Part shown: positions 35,380-42,655 of the stretch, one piece after another
Position numbering within the stretch: position 1 is the stretch's first letter
How the letters are laid out: each line of letters opens with the position of its first letter
Assembly (NCBI GenBank): GCA_021793375.1
Contig: JAJYSY010000010.1
Span: forward strand, 1 to 61,969
Length of the DNA: 61,969 nt
Source of the DNA: Bacteroidota bacterium
GTDB lineage: Bacteria; Bacteroidota; Bacteroidia; Flavobacteriales; Flavobacteriaceae
Direction of reading: 5' to 3'
Translations under genes and position numbers: made by a program
The notes under the pieces: generated by a model
Told to the model about the DNA's origin: nothing
The model's input: the letters and a program-made list of their open reading frames with translations, nothing else
Databases searched by the model: none

Positions 35380-36156
35380 ATGCGGATTATATTTTTTATA
35401 AATATCCTTTTCTTTTTCAGTTTTTCTGAAAACATACAATCCCAAGAAGTAGAAAACCCTCAAGAAGTCTTTGCCGAAAAGGAATGGTATTTAACCAAAA
35501 TTGTGATGGAAGGAGAAGAGTATTTATTTGTTCCAACAGGAGCAGTGCCTAATTCATCATTGGGAACTCAAGAGTTATATGAAAGTAATCATGGAAATAC
35601 TTTGGTGAGAATTTCTATAAGTCATTGTGAAATGTGTGATACTTCTGTACAATTCTTGAGCCAATCTGAATTTAAAATTTATAATGGAATGTACACTTGG
35701 ACTTGCTTAGCTTATGATAATTGTATGTATTCTACAGATCCTGAATTGTTGGCTTTTGCTGGTTTATATGAAATAAATTTTTGGGAGGGGGAGCATACGG
35801 GCGAGTTCAATTATGAATTCAACATAACAGAAATAGAAAGTGGATTTTCACTTGTGATTACTAAAGAAGATGGTAGTCAAGCTTATTATAATGATGTGCC
35901 TTTGACAAATTCCACTTTAGAACATGAAATGGTAAAACTTTATCCTAACCCAATGAGTAACCAGCTTTACATAGAAGGTTTATCCGAAAGCACGGAATTA
36001 GCGATTTATGATATTTCCGGAAAAAAATTATTGAATCAAGAAGTAAACACTTCCACAGAAAGCATAGATGTTTCCAACTTATCAGCAGGAGTTTATCTAT
36101 ATAGTTTTACGCAAAACGGAAAGAAGATAAAAACCGGGAAATTGGTAAAAGAATAA
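35380..36156 (+). CDS. T9SS type A sorting-domain protein, tandem paralogue 1
   Basis: 258-residue secreted protein. Signal peptide ends ENIQSQ (about residue 22). The middle has EWYLTKIVMEGEEYLFVP and a CEMC pair, a beta-rich region similar to small cysteine-containing lipocalin-like proteins but not assigned. The last about 75 residues are a T9SS C-terminal sorting domain: VKLYPNPMSNQLYIEGL, IYDISGKKLLNQEVN, LSAGVYLYSF, GKLVKE. It is exported by the SprA-containing machinery and probably fixed to the cell surface. The next gene is a tandem duplicate 12 bp downstream. Confidence 0.86.
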   Translation: MRIIFFINILFFFSFSENIQSQEVENPQEVFAEKEWYLTKIVMEGEEYLFVPTGAVPNSSLGTQELYESNHGNTLVRISISHCEMCDTSVQFLSQSEFKIYNGMYTWTCLAYDNCMYSTDPELLAFAGLYEINFWEGEHTGEFNYEFNITEIESGFSLVITKEDGSQAYYNDVPLTNSTLEHEMVKLYPNPMSNQLYIEGLSESTELAIYDISGKKLLNQEVNTSTESIDVSNLSAGVYLYSFTQNGKKIKTGKLVKE

Positions 36157-36158
36157 AC
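36111..36158 (+). repeat. 48-bp direct repeat, copy 1
   Basis: Covers the last codons, the stop codon and 4 bp beyond in the first T9SS paralogue. Identical base for base to 36900-36947. Confidence 0.9.
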
Positions 36159-36168
36159 CCTAATTATT

Positions 36169-36945
36169 ATGAAACCTATACTATATATACTTATAAATAT
36201 AATTTTATTTGTCGGATTTTCTGAAAACATACAGGCTCAGGAAGTAGAAAATCCACCAGAAGAATTGGCAGATAAAACATGGTATTTAACCAAAATGATA
36301 ATTGATGAAGAAGAAATGTTGTTTACACCTAATGAAGAAGTTCAACAAAGTATTTTTATTACATGGCCAATTTCTGAAAATCCTATTCATGTGGAAGTAG
36401 CTCATTGTGATCAAGGAGCATCAGAAATTTATTTAATAGAAGAAGATCAGTTTTATTTTGATTTATTTATTTATTTGGCTTCAGAAAATGATTGGTGGTG
36501 TAATACTGAAGAAAATGTTGATTTTCATGATATTTATATTAATAAGTTTTGGAATAATTATGATTTGTATTTAGAAGATGAATCCTCATATCCTTTTCAT
36601 TTTTACTATATGATTAATCAGTTGCAAAATCATCAAGAATTAATTGTCACGAATGATGCTGGGGATAAAGCTTATTTTCAAAATATAGAATTATCTGTTC
36701 AAGATAATGAAAAGAGTTCACTAACATTTTATCCCAATCCTGCACAGGAAGAAATTTATATAGAAAATTTGACAGCAACAGCAGAGATAGAGATTTATAA
36801 TATTTCCGGTAAAAAACTTCTGCAGCAACAAGTTAATTCTTCTACAGAAAGTATAAATATTTCCAACTTATCAGCAGGAATTTATCTTTATAGTTTTGTG
36901 CAAAACGGAAAGAAGATAAAAACCGGGAAATTGGTAAAAGAATAA
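36169..36945 (+). CDS. T9SS type A sorting-domain protein, tandem paralogue 2
   Basis: 258 residues, the same length as its upstream neighbour. Signal peptide ends ENIQAQ; the middle begins TWYLTKMIIDEEEMLFTP and has diverged (no CxxC pair), while the C-terminal sorting domain (LTFYPNPAQEEIYIENL; IYNISGKKLLQQQVN; GKLVKE) is nearly the same. The last 48 bp around the stop codon are identical in both genes, pointing to recent duplication or gene conversion. Function unknown; secreted through T9SS. Confidence 0.85.
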   Translation: MKPILYILINIILFVGFSENIQAQEVENPPEELADKTWYLTKMIIDEEEMLFTPNEEVQQSIFITWPISENPIHVEVAHCDQGASEIYLIEEDQFYFDLFIYLASENDWWCNTEENVDFHDIYINKFWNNYDLYLEDESSYPFHFYYMINQLQNHQELIVTNDAGDKAYFQNIELSVQDNEKSSLTFYPNPAQEEIYIENLTATAEIEIYNISGKKLLQQQVNSSTESINISNLSAGIYLYSFVQNGKKIKTGKLVKE

Positions 36946-36947
36946 AC
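36900..36947 (+). repeat. 48-bp direct repeat, copy 2
   Basis: Same 48 bp as copy 1, at the 3' end of the second T9SS paralogue; distance between copies is 789 bp, one gene unit. Confidence 0.9.
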
Positions 36948-36962
36948 AAAGTTTTATTTTAT

Positions 36963-36999
36963 AAAAAAATCCCGTTTCTCTTCTGAAAAACGGGATTTT
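36963..36999. terminator. Bidirectional terminator between converging T9SS cargo genes
   Basis: AAAATCCCGTTT (36966-36977) pairs with AAACGGGATTTT (36988-36999) across a 10-base loop. A and T tracts flank both sides, so it can end the plus-strand paralogue pair and the minus-strand riboswitch-controlled gene. Confidence 0.85.
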
Positions 37000-37018
37000 A
37001 AATTTATTAAAAAACGAA

Positions 37019-39073
37019 TTATTGTTTGATAAGCTGTTTAGTGATGATATTTTGATCACTTTTAATTTGCAATAAATAATTTCCTGAAGAAAGATTTTCT
37101 ACATTTAATTCTTTTTGATTTCCTTCTAAAACTTTTCTTCCTTGTAAATCAAAAACCTGAACTTTTTGAATTTCAGCAGTAGAGGTGATTTGTAAAACAT
37201 CTACTGTTGGATTGGGCCAGATTTTAACCTGAGCTTCTTTTTCAAACTGGTCAACACCCATATCCGGATTTTCTACTAAAGTAGGAATATAAGGACGACG
37301 AACTTTCTCTCCTCCAAAAGAAATTCCAAACATCTCTCGATCAGCAATCATTTCTAAGATTCCATTTTCTGCTAAAACATAATCAGACATATTGTTTCCG
37401 ATAAAAGATTTCCAGCTTTCTTCTGCTGTTATTGTTCTTTCTAAATCTTTATATTGAACAGTTAAGATTTCATCATTCTCATCAAAAATAAGTGATAAAT
37501 CTTCATCTAAATCAGCTAAAGTCTCCAAAGCATTTTTTCCGGAGATTGTTTCTTCTTCAAAATTTAATCCCCAAGCAAAAGTTACTTCTTCTGCATCTTC
37601 ATCTTCCACAAAATCTATGGTAATAATCGTTTGATTTTCTCCTTCGCCAAACCAGCTATCTACATCTTCAAACCCAAACCAACTTTCGTCGTAAGCCGCA
37701 TAAACAAATTCAGGAATTTCCGGAGCAGGATCAAAACCATAAGAAAAACCATACCATTTTCCATCTTCTAAATCTTCTCCTGTTCCCATATTGGAAGAGA
37801 AATCATTTAAAGAATTTCCTGTCCAAGAGCTCCAATAATCAGGTTCTCCTGCAATTCCTTCATGATGATTGTAAATAATATCATCTAAGAAATAACTGTC
37901 TTGTGCTTCATAATAAGTTCCGCTTACCGTAAAGTTTTCGTCTTCTTCTTCAATCATTAACAGTGCATCAAAAAGATCTAAATCATTGTCCTCAAAATTT
38001 ACCCCCCAAGTAAAAGAAGCATCTGTGGTTCCATCTCTAAAATCGACTACAAAATAAGCTGTTTTTTCACCTTCACCTACATAAAAAACTACATCTTCTT
38101 CATCAAATTCCACTTCTTCAGGAGTGGTTTCCGGATTTACACTCACCGGAATATAAGGGCGACGAACAGTGGATTCTCCAAAAGAAATTCCAAACATTTT
38201 TTGGTCTTCAAGCTCTTCTAAAATACCATCTTCTGCAGGTTGGTAATCCGACATATTGTTTCCGATAAAAGAAAACCAATCTTCTGAAGAAGAAATTTCT
38301 TTTTCTAAATCTAAATAACTTACTGCAGTAATTTCATCTTCTTCATTATAAATGATTTCCAAATCAGCATCTAAATTCGCTAAAGCTTCTAAAGCTTCTT
38401 TAGCAGAGATGGTTTCTTCATCAAAATTCAATCCCCAAGCAAAAGTTACTTCTTCTGCATCTTCATCTTCCACAAAATCTATGGTGATAATCGTTTGATT
38501 TTCTCCTTCGCCAAACCATTCTTCAATATCATCAAAACCAAACCAGTTTTCATCGTAAGCTGCATAAACAAATTGTGGCATTTCCGCTGTAGGCATAAAA
38601 CCATAAGATAAACCATACCAGTTTCCATCCACTAAATTAGCGCTGATTCCTCCGTCCATTGCCATACCATCTATAGAATCTCCAGACCAAGTGCTCCACC
38701 AATCCGGCATGCTGTCCAATCCTTCGTGGTGATTGTAAATAATATCATTTAAAAAACCACCGGTTTCTTCATAATAAAAACTTTCTTGTGCTGCTTGAAG
38801 TAAATCTAAAGCATCTACAACTGTGAGGTTTTCCTCGTCTTCAAAATTTACACCCCAAGTAAAAGAAGCATCAGCAGTTCCATCACGGAAATCTATCATA
38901 ATATAAGCGGTTTGATCTCCTTCACCTACAAAGAAAACTACATCTTCTTCAGAAAACGTGTTTTCTGTAGTGTTTAAATTTGTCAAATTATCTTGTGCAT
39001 AAATTGACGCGTTTTTTGTGCATAAAGTAAAAATGCAAAAAACTGCAAAAAATAAAGTAATTCTTTTCATCAT
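37019..39073 (-). CDS. Cobalamin-riboswitch-controlled T9SS-secreted tandem-repeat protein
   Basis: 684-residue secreted acidic protein. Signal peptide ends ASIYAQ (about residue 27). The body holds four related modules of about 140 residues in A-B-A-B order. The A modules start VVFFVGEGDQTAY / VVFYVGEGEKTAY and contain DFRDGT.DASFTWGVNFED and NDIIYNHHEG/DDIIYNHHEG; the B modules share GEGENQTIITIDF and EVTFAWGLNF, then FIGNNMSDY and MFGISFG. The last about 75 residues are a T9SS type A sorting domain (IWPNPTVDVLQI; FDLQGRKVLEG; SSGNYLLQI). From memory, the GEG..TA..IDF.DG......WG..F pattern recalls repeats in secreted PEP-CTERM-type proteins of other phyla, but I cannot name the family. The leader is a cobalamin riboswitch, so a role in B12 binding or metabolism is likely. 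Two adjacent ATGs open the frame. Confidence 0.85.
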   Translation of the reverse strand: MMKRITLFFAVFCIFTLCTKNASIYAQDNLTNLNTTENTFSEEDVVFFVGEGDQTAYIMIDFRDGTADASFTWGVNFEDEENLTVVDALDLLQAAQESFYYEETGGFLNDIIYNHHEGLDSMPDWWSTWSGDSIDGMAMDGGISANLVDGNWYGLSYGFMPTAEMPQFVYAAYDENWFGFDDIEEWFGEGENQTIITIDFVEDEDAEEVTFAWGLNFDEETISAKEALEALANLDADLEIIYNEEDEITAVSYLDLEKEISSSEDWFSFIGNNMSDYQPAEDGILEELEDQKMFGISFGESTVRRPYIPVSVNPETTPEEVEFDEEDVVFYVGEGEKTAYFVVDFRDGTTDASFTWGVNFEDNDLDLFDALLMIEEEDENFTVSGTYYEAQDSYFLDDIIYNHHEGIAGEPDYWSSWTGNSLNDFSSNMGTGEDLEDGKWYGFSYGFDPAPEIPEFVYAAYDESWFGFEDVDSWFGEGENQTIITIDFVEDEDAEEVTFAWGLNFEEETISGKNALETLADLDEDLSLIFDENDEILTVQYKDLERTITAEESWKSFIGNNMSDYVLAENGILEMIADREMFGISFGGEKVRRPYIPTLVENPDMGVDQFEKEAQVKIWPNPTVDVLQITSTAEIQKVQVFDLQGRKVLEGNQKELNVENLSSGNYLLQIKSDQNIITKQLIKQ

Positions 39074-39193
39074 AAATTGATTTAAAAGATTAATAATAAA
39101 ATGAAAAGAATAAAAGAATAGATAAGATTTCAGCGTTCCTAAAACAGATAGGAAGATAAAACTATCTACGCTTTTATCCTGAAAGCAATAGTT

Positions 39194-39364
39194 ATTTCAA
39201 GGCAGGTATTCTGACTTTCTACGTTTTTATCAAGCCTTCCCATCTGCAAAAACAAACAGTGACTGAAGAAGATAAAAACTAAAATGTAGATTTACAGCTG
39301 CAGGAACAGTTCAAGATTTTCACTCGATTCCCTCTTTTAAGTGCTTTAGAAGCAACCCTGAAAT
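39194..39364 (-). promoter_or_regulatory. Cobalamin (B12) riboswitch
   Basis: Read on the minus strand: P1 arms ATTTCAGGG (39364-39356) and CCTTGAAAT (39202-39194) pair over nine bases with one G-U. The core carries GTGAAAATC, ACTGTTCCTGCAGCTGTAA-like conserved segments and, near the 3' end, the B12 box AGTCAGAATACCTGCC (39216-39201), which differs from the consensus only in its centre. The element ends 121 bp before the ATG of the repeat protein. Between lies a stem-loop-forming AT-rich stretch without a clear intrinsic terminator, suggesting control of translation. Cobalamin riboswitches usually switch genes off when B12 is plentiful. Confidence 0.93.
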
Positions 39365-39414
39365 TTTGTGCAAAAATAGTCTATTTTTTAGATTTAAAAA
39401 GAGAAACTTTAAAC

Positions 39415-39651
39415 TTATTGCACTGCCATGATAATAGGTAATTGGTAAATAACTTTTACCGGTTTGTCATTTTGTTTTCCGGGTTGAAAATTCGGAAGCA
39501 AATGAAGAATTCTTGCTGCTTCTTCTGCTAAATTTTGTTCTTTTGCGTGAGTTTTAAAGATTAATTGATTTGTTTTAATGTAAAAACTTGACTTAAAGTG
39601 GTTTTGAATTTTAAGTTTACAAGTAAATACATTTAAATAAATGTTAATCAA
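39415..39651 (-). pseudogene. Remnant of a TonB C-terminal domain
   Basis: 78-codon open frame. From about residue 13 it aligns with the C-terminal TonB domain of the adjacent BlaR1-like protein: EEAARILHLLPNFQPGKQND then VKVIYQLPI against EAERVVKLIPTMKPGIQDE then VSVIYQLPI. There is no signal peptide, membrane anchor, linker or upstream domain. It lies between the terminator of the BlaR1 gene and the riboswitch. It appears to be the 3' end left by deletion of a duplicated blaR1- or tonB-like gene. Expression of a short peptide cannot be excluded. Confidence 0.7.
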
Positions 39652-39712
39652 TCTTAATGCCAGAAAAACTTATGAGAGAAAAACAGGTTTATAAAAGGAA
39701 TTTATTTTTCAT

Positions 39713-39747
39713 AAAAAAAGCTGTTTTCATTTTTGATAAAAACAGCT
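39713..39747 (-). terminator. Terminator after the blaI-blaR1 operon
   Basis: AGCTGTTTT and AAAACAGCT arms around a T-rich loop; on the minus strand the hairpin is followed by a seven-base T tract (39713-39719). It is 28 bp beyond the BlaR1-like stop codon. Confidence 0.82.
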
Positions 39748-39774
39748 GTGATTGGGTTTCTTAGTCATAAAAAA

Positions 39775-41031
39775 TTAATCTAAAGCAAAAACAATTGGAA
39801 GTTGGTAAATAACACTTACCGGATTTTCGTCTTGAATTCCGGGTTTCATCGTGGGGATAAGTTTTACGACTCTTTCAGCTTCTTTTTCCAAATCTTTTGT
39901 TTCTGCTCGTGTTTGTATGGTAGAGATTTCTCCTTTTTGGTCTACGGTAAATTGCACATTAATTCTTGCAGCACGACCTTGTAAAGTGGAATCTTTTTTG
40001 AATTTTTCAGTTTTAAAATTTTCATTGACTAAAGCTGAAATTTTTTGCGTCATACAGTTTTTAGCTTCTTCAGTGTTTTTAAGATCTTCACAACCCGGAT
40101 AAATCGGAGGTTGTTCAATTTTTTGAAAAGCAACTTCTTCTGTTTTTTCCACTACTTTTTCTTGAGCTTGGATTTCCAATTGAAAACCCAAAAAGAAAGC
40201 AAGTAAAAAAGGGAAGACAAAACCTATTTTTAAAATAGATAAACGGTTTGATTTTTCTTTTTGTAACATCATAATTCTGGTTTTTAAAAAAGATTGATAA
40301 AAATTTATAGTTGGTATATATTGATAAACAGGTAAACTGTTTTTCACTAAACTGTATTGGTATGATTTCGTGGAATCTAAATGACTTGTAGCTTCTGCGT
40401 CTGCTTCAAATTCAATGTTTTGAATTATTTTTTGATGATAAATCCAAACAAAAGGGTTGAACCAGAAGAAGATACAGAAAAGCTGAGAAAGTAAAATATC
40501 ATAGCTGTGTTTTTTCTTGACATGAGCAAATTCATGCAGTAAAATATGATTCAATTCTTCTTTAGTATGAAGTTCAGGGTTAAAAATAATAGATTTAAAA
40601 ATAGAAAACGGACTGATTTCTTTTTGGGTTTTATAATAAATAATTCCCTTTTCTGTTTTGATTTTTTCAGCATGGTTTAAAAGTTGAAATAAACTTTTTA
40701 AGCTTTTAAAAAATCGAATCAGCAAATAAAAAATCCCGATAAAATATCCTATCGCTAAAAGAAATAACCAAGAAAAATTGGAGGAATAATCTTTTTCTGC
40801 GGAAAAATTTGAATTCAAATAAATAGGAATTTCTTGAATATATCTTGAAGAAGATAAAGAAGAGCTGGTTTTAAAACTGAGTAAAGGAAGAAAAACAGCT
40901 ATCAGAATTCCGCCTAAAAGAAAAATTCTGTTCAGGTGAAAAAAGGTTTCTTTTTTAAGAAAAACACTGTAAACAAACAGGAAAATTCCTAATACAAAAC
41001 TTGATTTTAAAAAGTAAATAAGAAAATCCAT
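39775..41031 (-). CDS. BlaR1-type M56 metallopeptidase with TonB C-terminal domain
   Basis: 418-residue membrane sensor. Four hydrophobic helices (about residues 2-22, 36-52, 88-106 and 266-283) enclose a cytoplasmic zinc-protease domain with HEFAH at 166-170 and the downstream glutamate in NIEFEADAEA. After the last helix comes a periplasmic part with QPPIYPGCEDLKNTEEAKNC and a TonB C-terminal domain ending SVIYQLPIVFALD. BlaR1/MecR1 proteins sense an outside signal and cleave the BlaI repressor; here the usual penicillin-binding sensor is replaced by a TonB-like domain. It follows blaI by 3 bp. The signal is unknown, and a beta-lactam role should not be assumed. Confidence 0.9.
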   Translation of the reverse strand: MDFLIYFLKSSFVLGIFLFVYSVFLKKETFFHLNRIFLLGGILIAVFLPLLSFKTSSSLSSSRYIQEIPIYLNSNFSAEKDYSSNFSWLFLLAIGYFIGIFYLLIRFFKSLKSLFQLLNHAEKIKTEKGIIYYKTQKEISPFSIFKSIIFNPELHTKEELNHILLHEFAHVKKKHSYDILLSQLFCIFFWFNPFVWIYHQKIIQNIEFEADAEATSHLDSTKSYQYSLVKNSLPVYQYIPTINFYQSFLKTRIMMLQKEKSNRLSILKIGFVFPFLLAFFLGFQLEIQAQEKVVEKTEEVAFQKIEQPPIYPGCEDLKNTEEAKNCMTQKISALVNENFKTEKFKKDSTLQGRAARINVQFTVDQKGEISTIQTRAETKDLEKEAERVVKLIPTMKPGIQDENPVSVIYQLPIVFALD

Positions 41032-41034
41032 AGC

Positions 41035-41397
41035 TTATTGTTTTTTCTCGTTTTCGATGAGGTGAAGAATTTCCTTTAATTCATCAGCACTGATTTTTTC
41101 CTCTTTGGCAAAGAAAGAAACAATACTTTTATAAGAGTTTTCAAATAAAAATTTACTTGCATTTTTCATATAGAACTTACGATATTCTTCTCTGCTGATT
41201 TTAGGAAAGTATTGATGAGTGTTGCCAAAGTTTTTATGGTCTATAAAACCTTTGGTTTCCAGTTTTCTTATGATAGTGGAAACAGTGTTGTAATGTAAAG
41301 CCTCTGAAAGTCTTTCTTGAATTTCTTTAGCAAAAGCTTTTTCTAAAGACCATAAAACCTTCATGATGTCTTCTTCTCGTGGAGATAATCTTTTCAT
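41035..41397 (-). CDS. BlaI/MecI-family transcriptional repressor
   Basis: About 120-residue winged-helix protein: SPREEDIMKVLWSLEKAFAKEI, then the recognition region HYNTVSTIIRKLETKGFIDHK and a C-terminal dimer region ending HLIENEKKQ. BlaI-type repressors bind TACA/TGTA dyads and are cut by the partnered M56 protease. The frame extends to a TTG at 41424, but that TTG lies inside the -7 element TAAGTTTG (41422-41429), so the ATG at 41397 is the start. It precedes the protease by 3 bp. Two palindromic operators upstream imply autoregulation. Confidence 0.92.
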   Translation of the reverse strand: MKRLSPREEDIMKVLWSLEKAFAKEIQERLSEALHYNTVSTIIRKLETKGFIDHKNFGNTHQYFPKISREEYRKFYMKNASKFLFENSYKSIVSFFAKEEKISADELKEILHLIENEKKQ

Positions 41398-41421
41398 AAC
41401 TCTTTTCTTTAAATTCTTATC

Positions 41422-41451
41422 CAAACTTACAAACTATAAATGTAGTTTCAA
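41422..41451 (-). promoter_or_regulatory. Promoter of blaI-blaR1
   Basis: On the minus strand: TTG at 41451-41449, 19-bp spacer, TAAGTTTG at 41429-41422. This is an excellent Bacteroidota promoter. The spacer is filled by operator copy 1. Confidence 0.78.
41431..41448. promoter_or_regulatory. BlaI operator dyad, copy 1
   Basis: AAACTATAAATGTAGTTT, an 18-bp imperfect palindrome with arms AAACTA/TAGTTT and a TGTA core, located exactly between the -33 and -7 elements. Confidence 0.75.
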
Positions 41452-41468
41452 AACTATTTATGTAGTTT
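41451..41468. promoter_or_regulatory. BlaI operator dyad, copy 2
   Basis: AAACTATTTATGTAGTTT, same arms as copy 1, 20 bp centre to centre (about two helical turns) and overlapping the -33 element. Bound repressors would sit on the same face. Confidence 0.75.
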
Positions 41469-41665
41469 ATTGAAAAACAATTCAATAAAAAGAAATTATT
41501 TAGTTGTTATATTGATGATTTTCAGTGAGATGTGTTTTGGAGATATTGGAGAGTAAAATTATTAGATAACTGTTACATTTGATGTTTATTAAGCATTTTT
41601 ATAAAGATAAAACCAAATAAACTTTAAACCGACAAAACTTTTCCTGTTTTCAATAAAAATGTCTT

Positions 41666-41673
41666 TAGCTTTG
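41666..41673 (+). promoter_or_regulatory. -7-like element directly before queG
   Basis: TAGCTTTG matches TAnnTTTG but ends 4 bp before the queG ATG. If used, the mRNA would be nearly leaderless. No TTG -33 element is evident. Confidence 0.4.
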
Positions 41674-41677
41674 CAAT

Positions 41678-42610
41678 ATGTTGATAGATAATAGAGAAAA
41701 AAACACCGCTTTTATAAAAAAAGAAGCTGAGCGTTTAGGATTTTTAGCTTGTGGAATCAGCAGAGCTGAATTTTTAAGTGATGAAGCTCCGCGTTTGGAA
41801 TATTACTTAAAAAATGAATGGCATGGAAAAATGAGATGGTTGGAAAATCATTTTGATAAGCGTTTAGATCCTACTAAATTAGTTCCCGGCGCAAAAAGTG
41901 TAGTTTCTTTATTGTTTAATTATTATCCGGAAGAAAAACAAAAAGAAGATACTTACAAGATTTCAAAATATGCTTACGGCAGAGATTATCATTTTGTTTT
42001 AAAAGATAAGCTCAGGGAATTACTTTTTAATATCAGAGAAGAAATCGGACAAGTAGAAGGTCGTGTGTTTGTGGATTCTGCTCCTGTTTTAGATAAAGCT
42101 TGGGCAGCAAGAAGTGGATTGGGTTGGGTAGGAAAACATACTTTATTGTTGAGAAAGCAACAAGGATCTTTTCATTTTATCGCAGAGTTGATAATCGATC
42201 TGGATTTAAAATATGATTCAAGGGTAAAAGATTATTGCGGAACTTGCACTGCTTGCATAGATGCTTGTCCAACCGGAGCTATAGAAGGACCACAACAAGT
42301 AAATGGCAGTAAATGTATTTCTTATTACACCATAGAGTTAAAAGATCAGCTTCCGGAAGATATGAAAGGGAAATTTGAAGATTGGATGTTTGGTTGTGAT
42401 ATTTGTCAAGATGTTTGTCCTTGGAACAGGTTTTCTACACCGCATAATGAACCTTTATTTAACCCTCATCCGGATTTGTTGGAACTTTCAAAAGGAGATT
42501 GGGAAGAGTTGACAGAAGAGGTTTTTAGAGATGTTTTCAGAAAATCTGCCGTAAAAAGAACAAAGTTTTCCGGCTTGAAAAGAAATATAGATTTCTTGAA
42601 AGATAGCTGA
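41678..42610 (+). CDS. queG: Epoxyqueuosine reductase QueG
   Basis: 310-residue cytoplasmic enzyme for the last step of queuosine synthesis in tRNA. The N-terminal cobalamin-binding part contains [37 protein letters not shown] (split at 20 residues) and GKHTLLL. The C-terminal part carries two 4Fe-4S clusters: [16 protein letters not shown] and [11 protein letters not shown]. All eight cysteines are present. QueG uses cobalamin, which is of interest because a B12 riboswitch is located 2.3 kb away, but there is no sign that they are coregulated. The C-terminal HEAT-repeat extension of some QueG proteins is absent. Confidence 0.95.
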   Translation: MLIDNREKNTAFIKKEAERLGFLACGISRAEFLSDEAPRLEYYLKNEWHGKMRWLENHFDKRLDPTKLVPGAKSVVSLLFNYYPEEKQKEDTYKISKYAYGRDYHFVLKDKLRELLFNIREEIGQVEGRVFVDSAPVLDKAWAARSGLGWVGKHTLLLRKQQGSFHFIAELIIDLDLKYDSRVKDYCGTCTACIDACPTGAIEGPQQVNGSKCISYYTIELKDQLPEDMKGKFEDWMFGCDICQDVCPWNRFSTPHNEPLFNPHPDLLELSKGDWEELTEEVFRDVFRKSAVKRTKFSGLKRNIDFLKDS

Positions 42611-42655
42611 AAATAAAGAATTGACTATATTTAGCCCTTCAAAATTTTACAAGAT

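Noticed and set aside
36871..37059. Short minus-strand frame across the convergent terminator
   Set aside because: It runs through the terminator and into two real genes; no ribosome-binding or homology evidence.
39775..41424. BlaR1/BlaI as beta-lactam resistance genes
   Set aside because: There is no penicillin-binding sensor domain and no beta-lactamase or PBP2a gene nearby.
41398..41424. Nine extra N-terminal codons of BlaI from a TTG
   Set aside because: The TTG belongs to the -7 promoter element, so it would not be transcribed.
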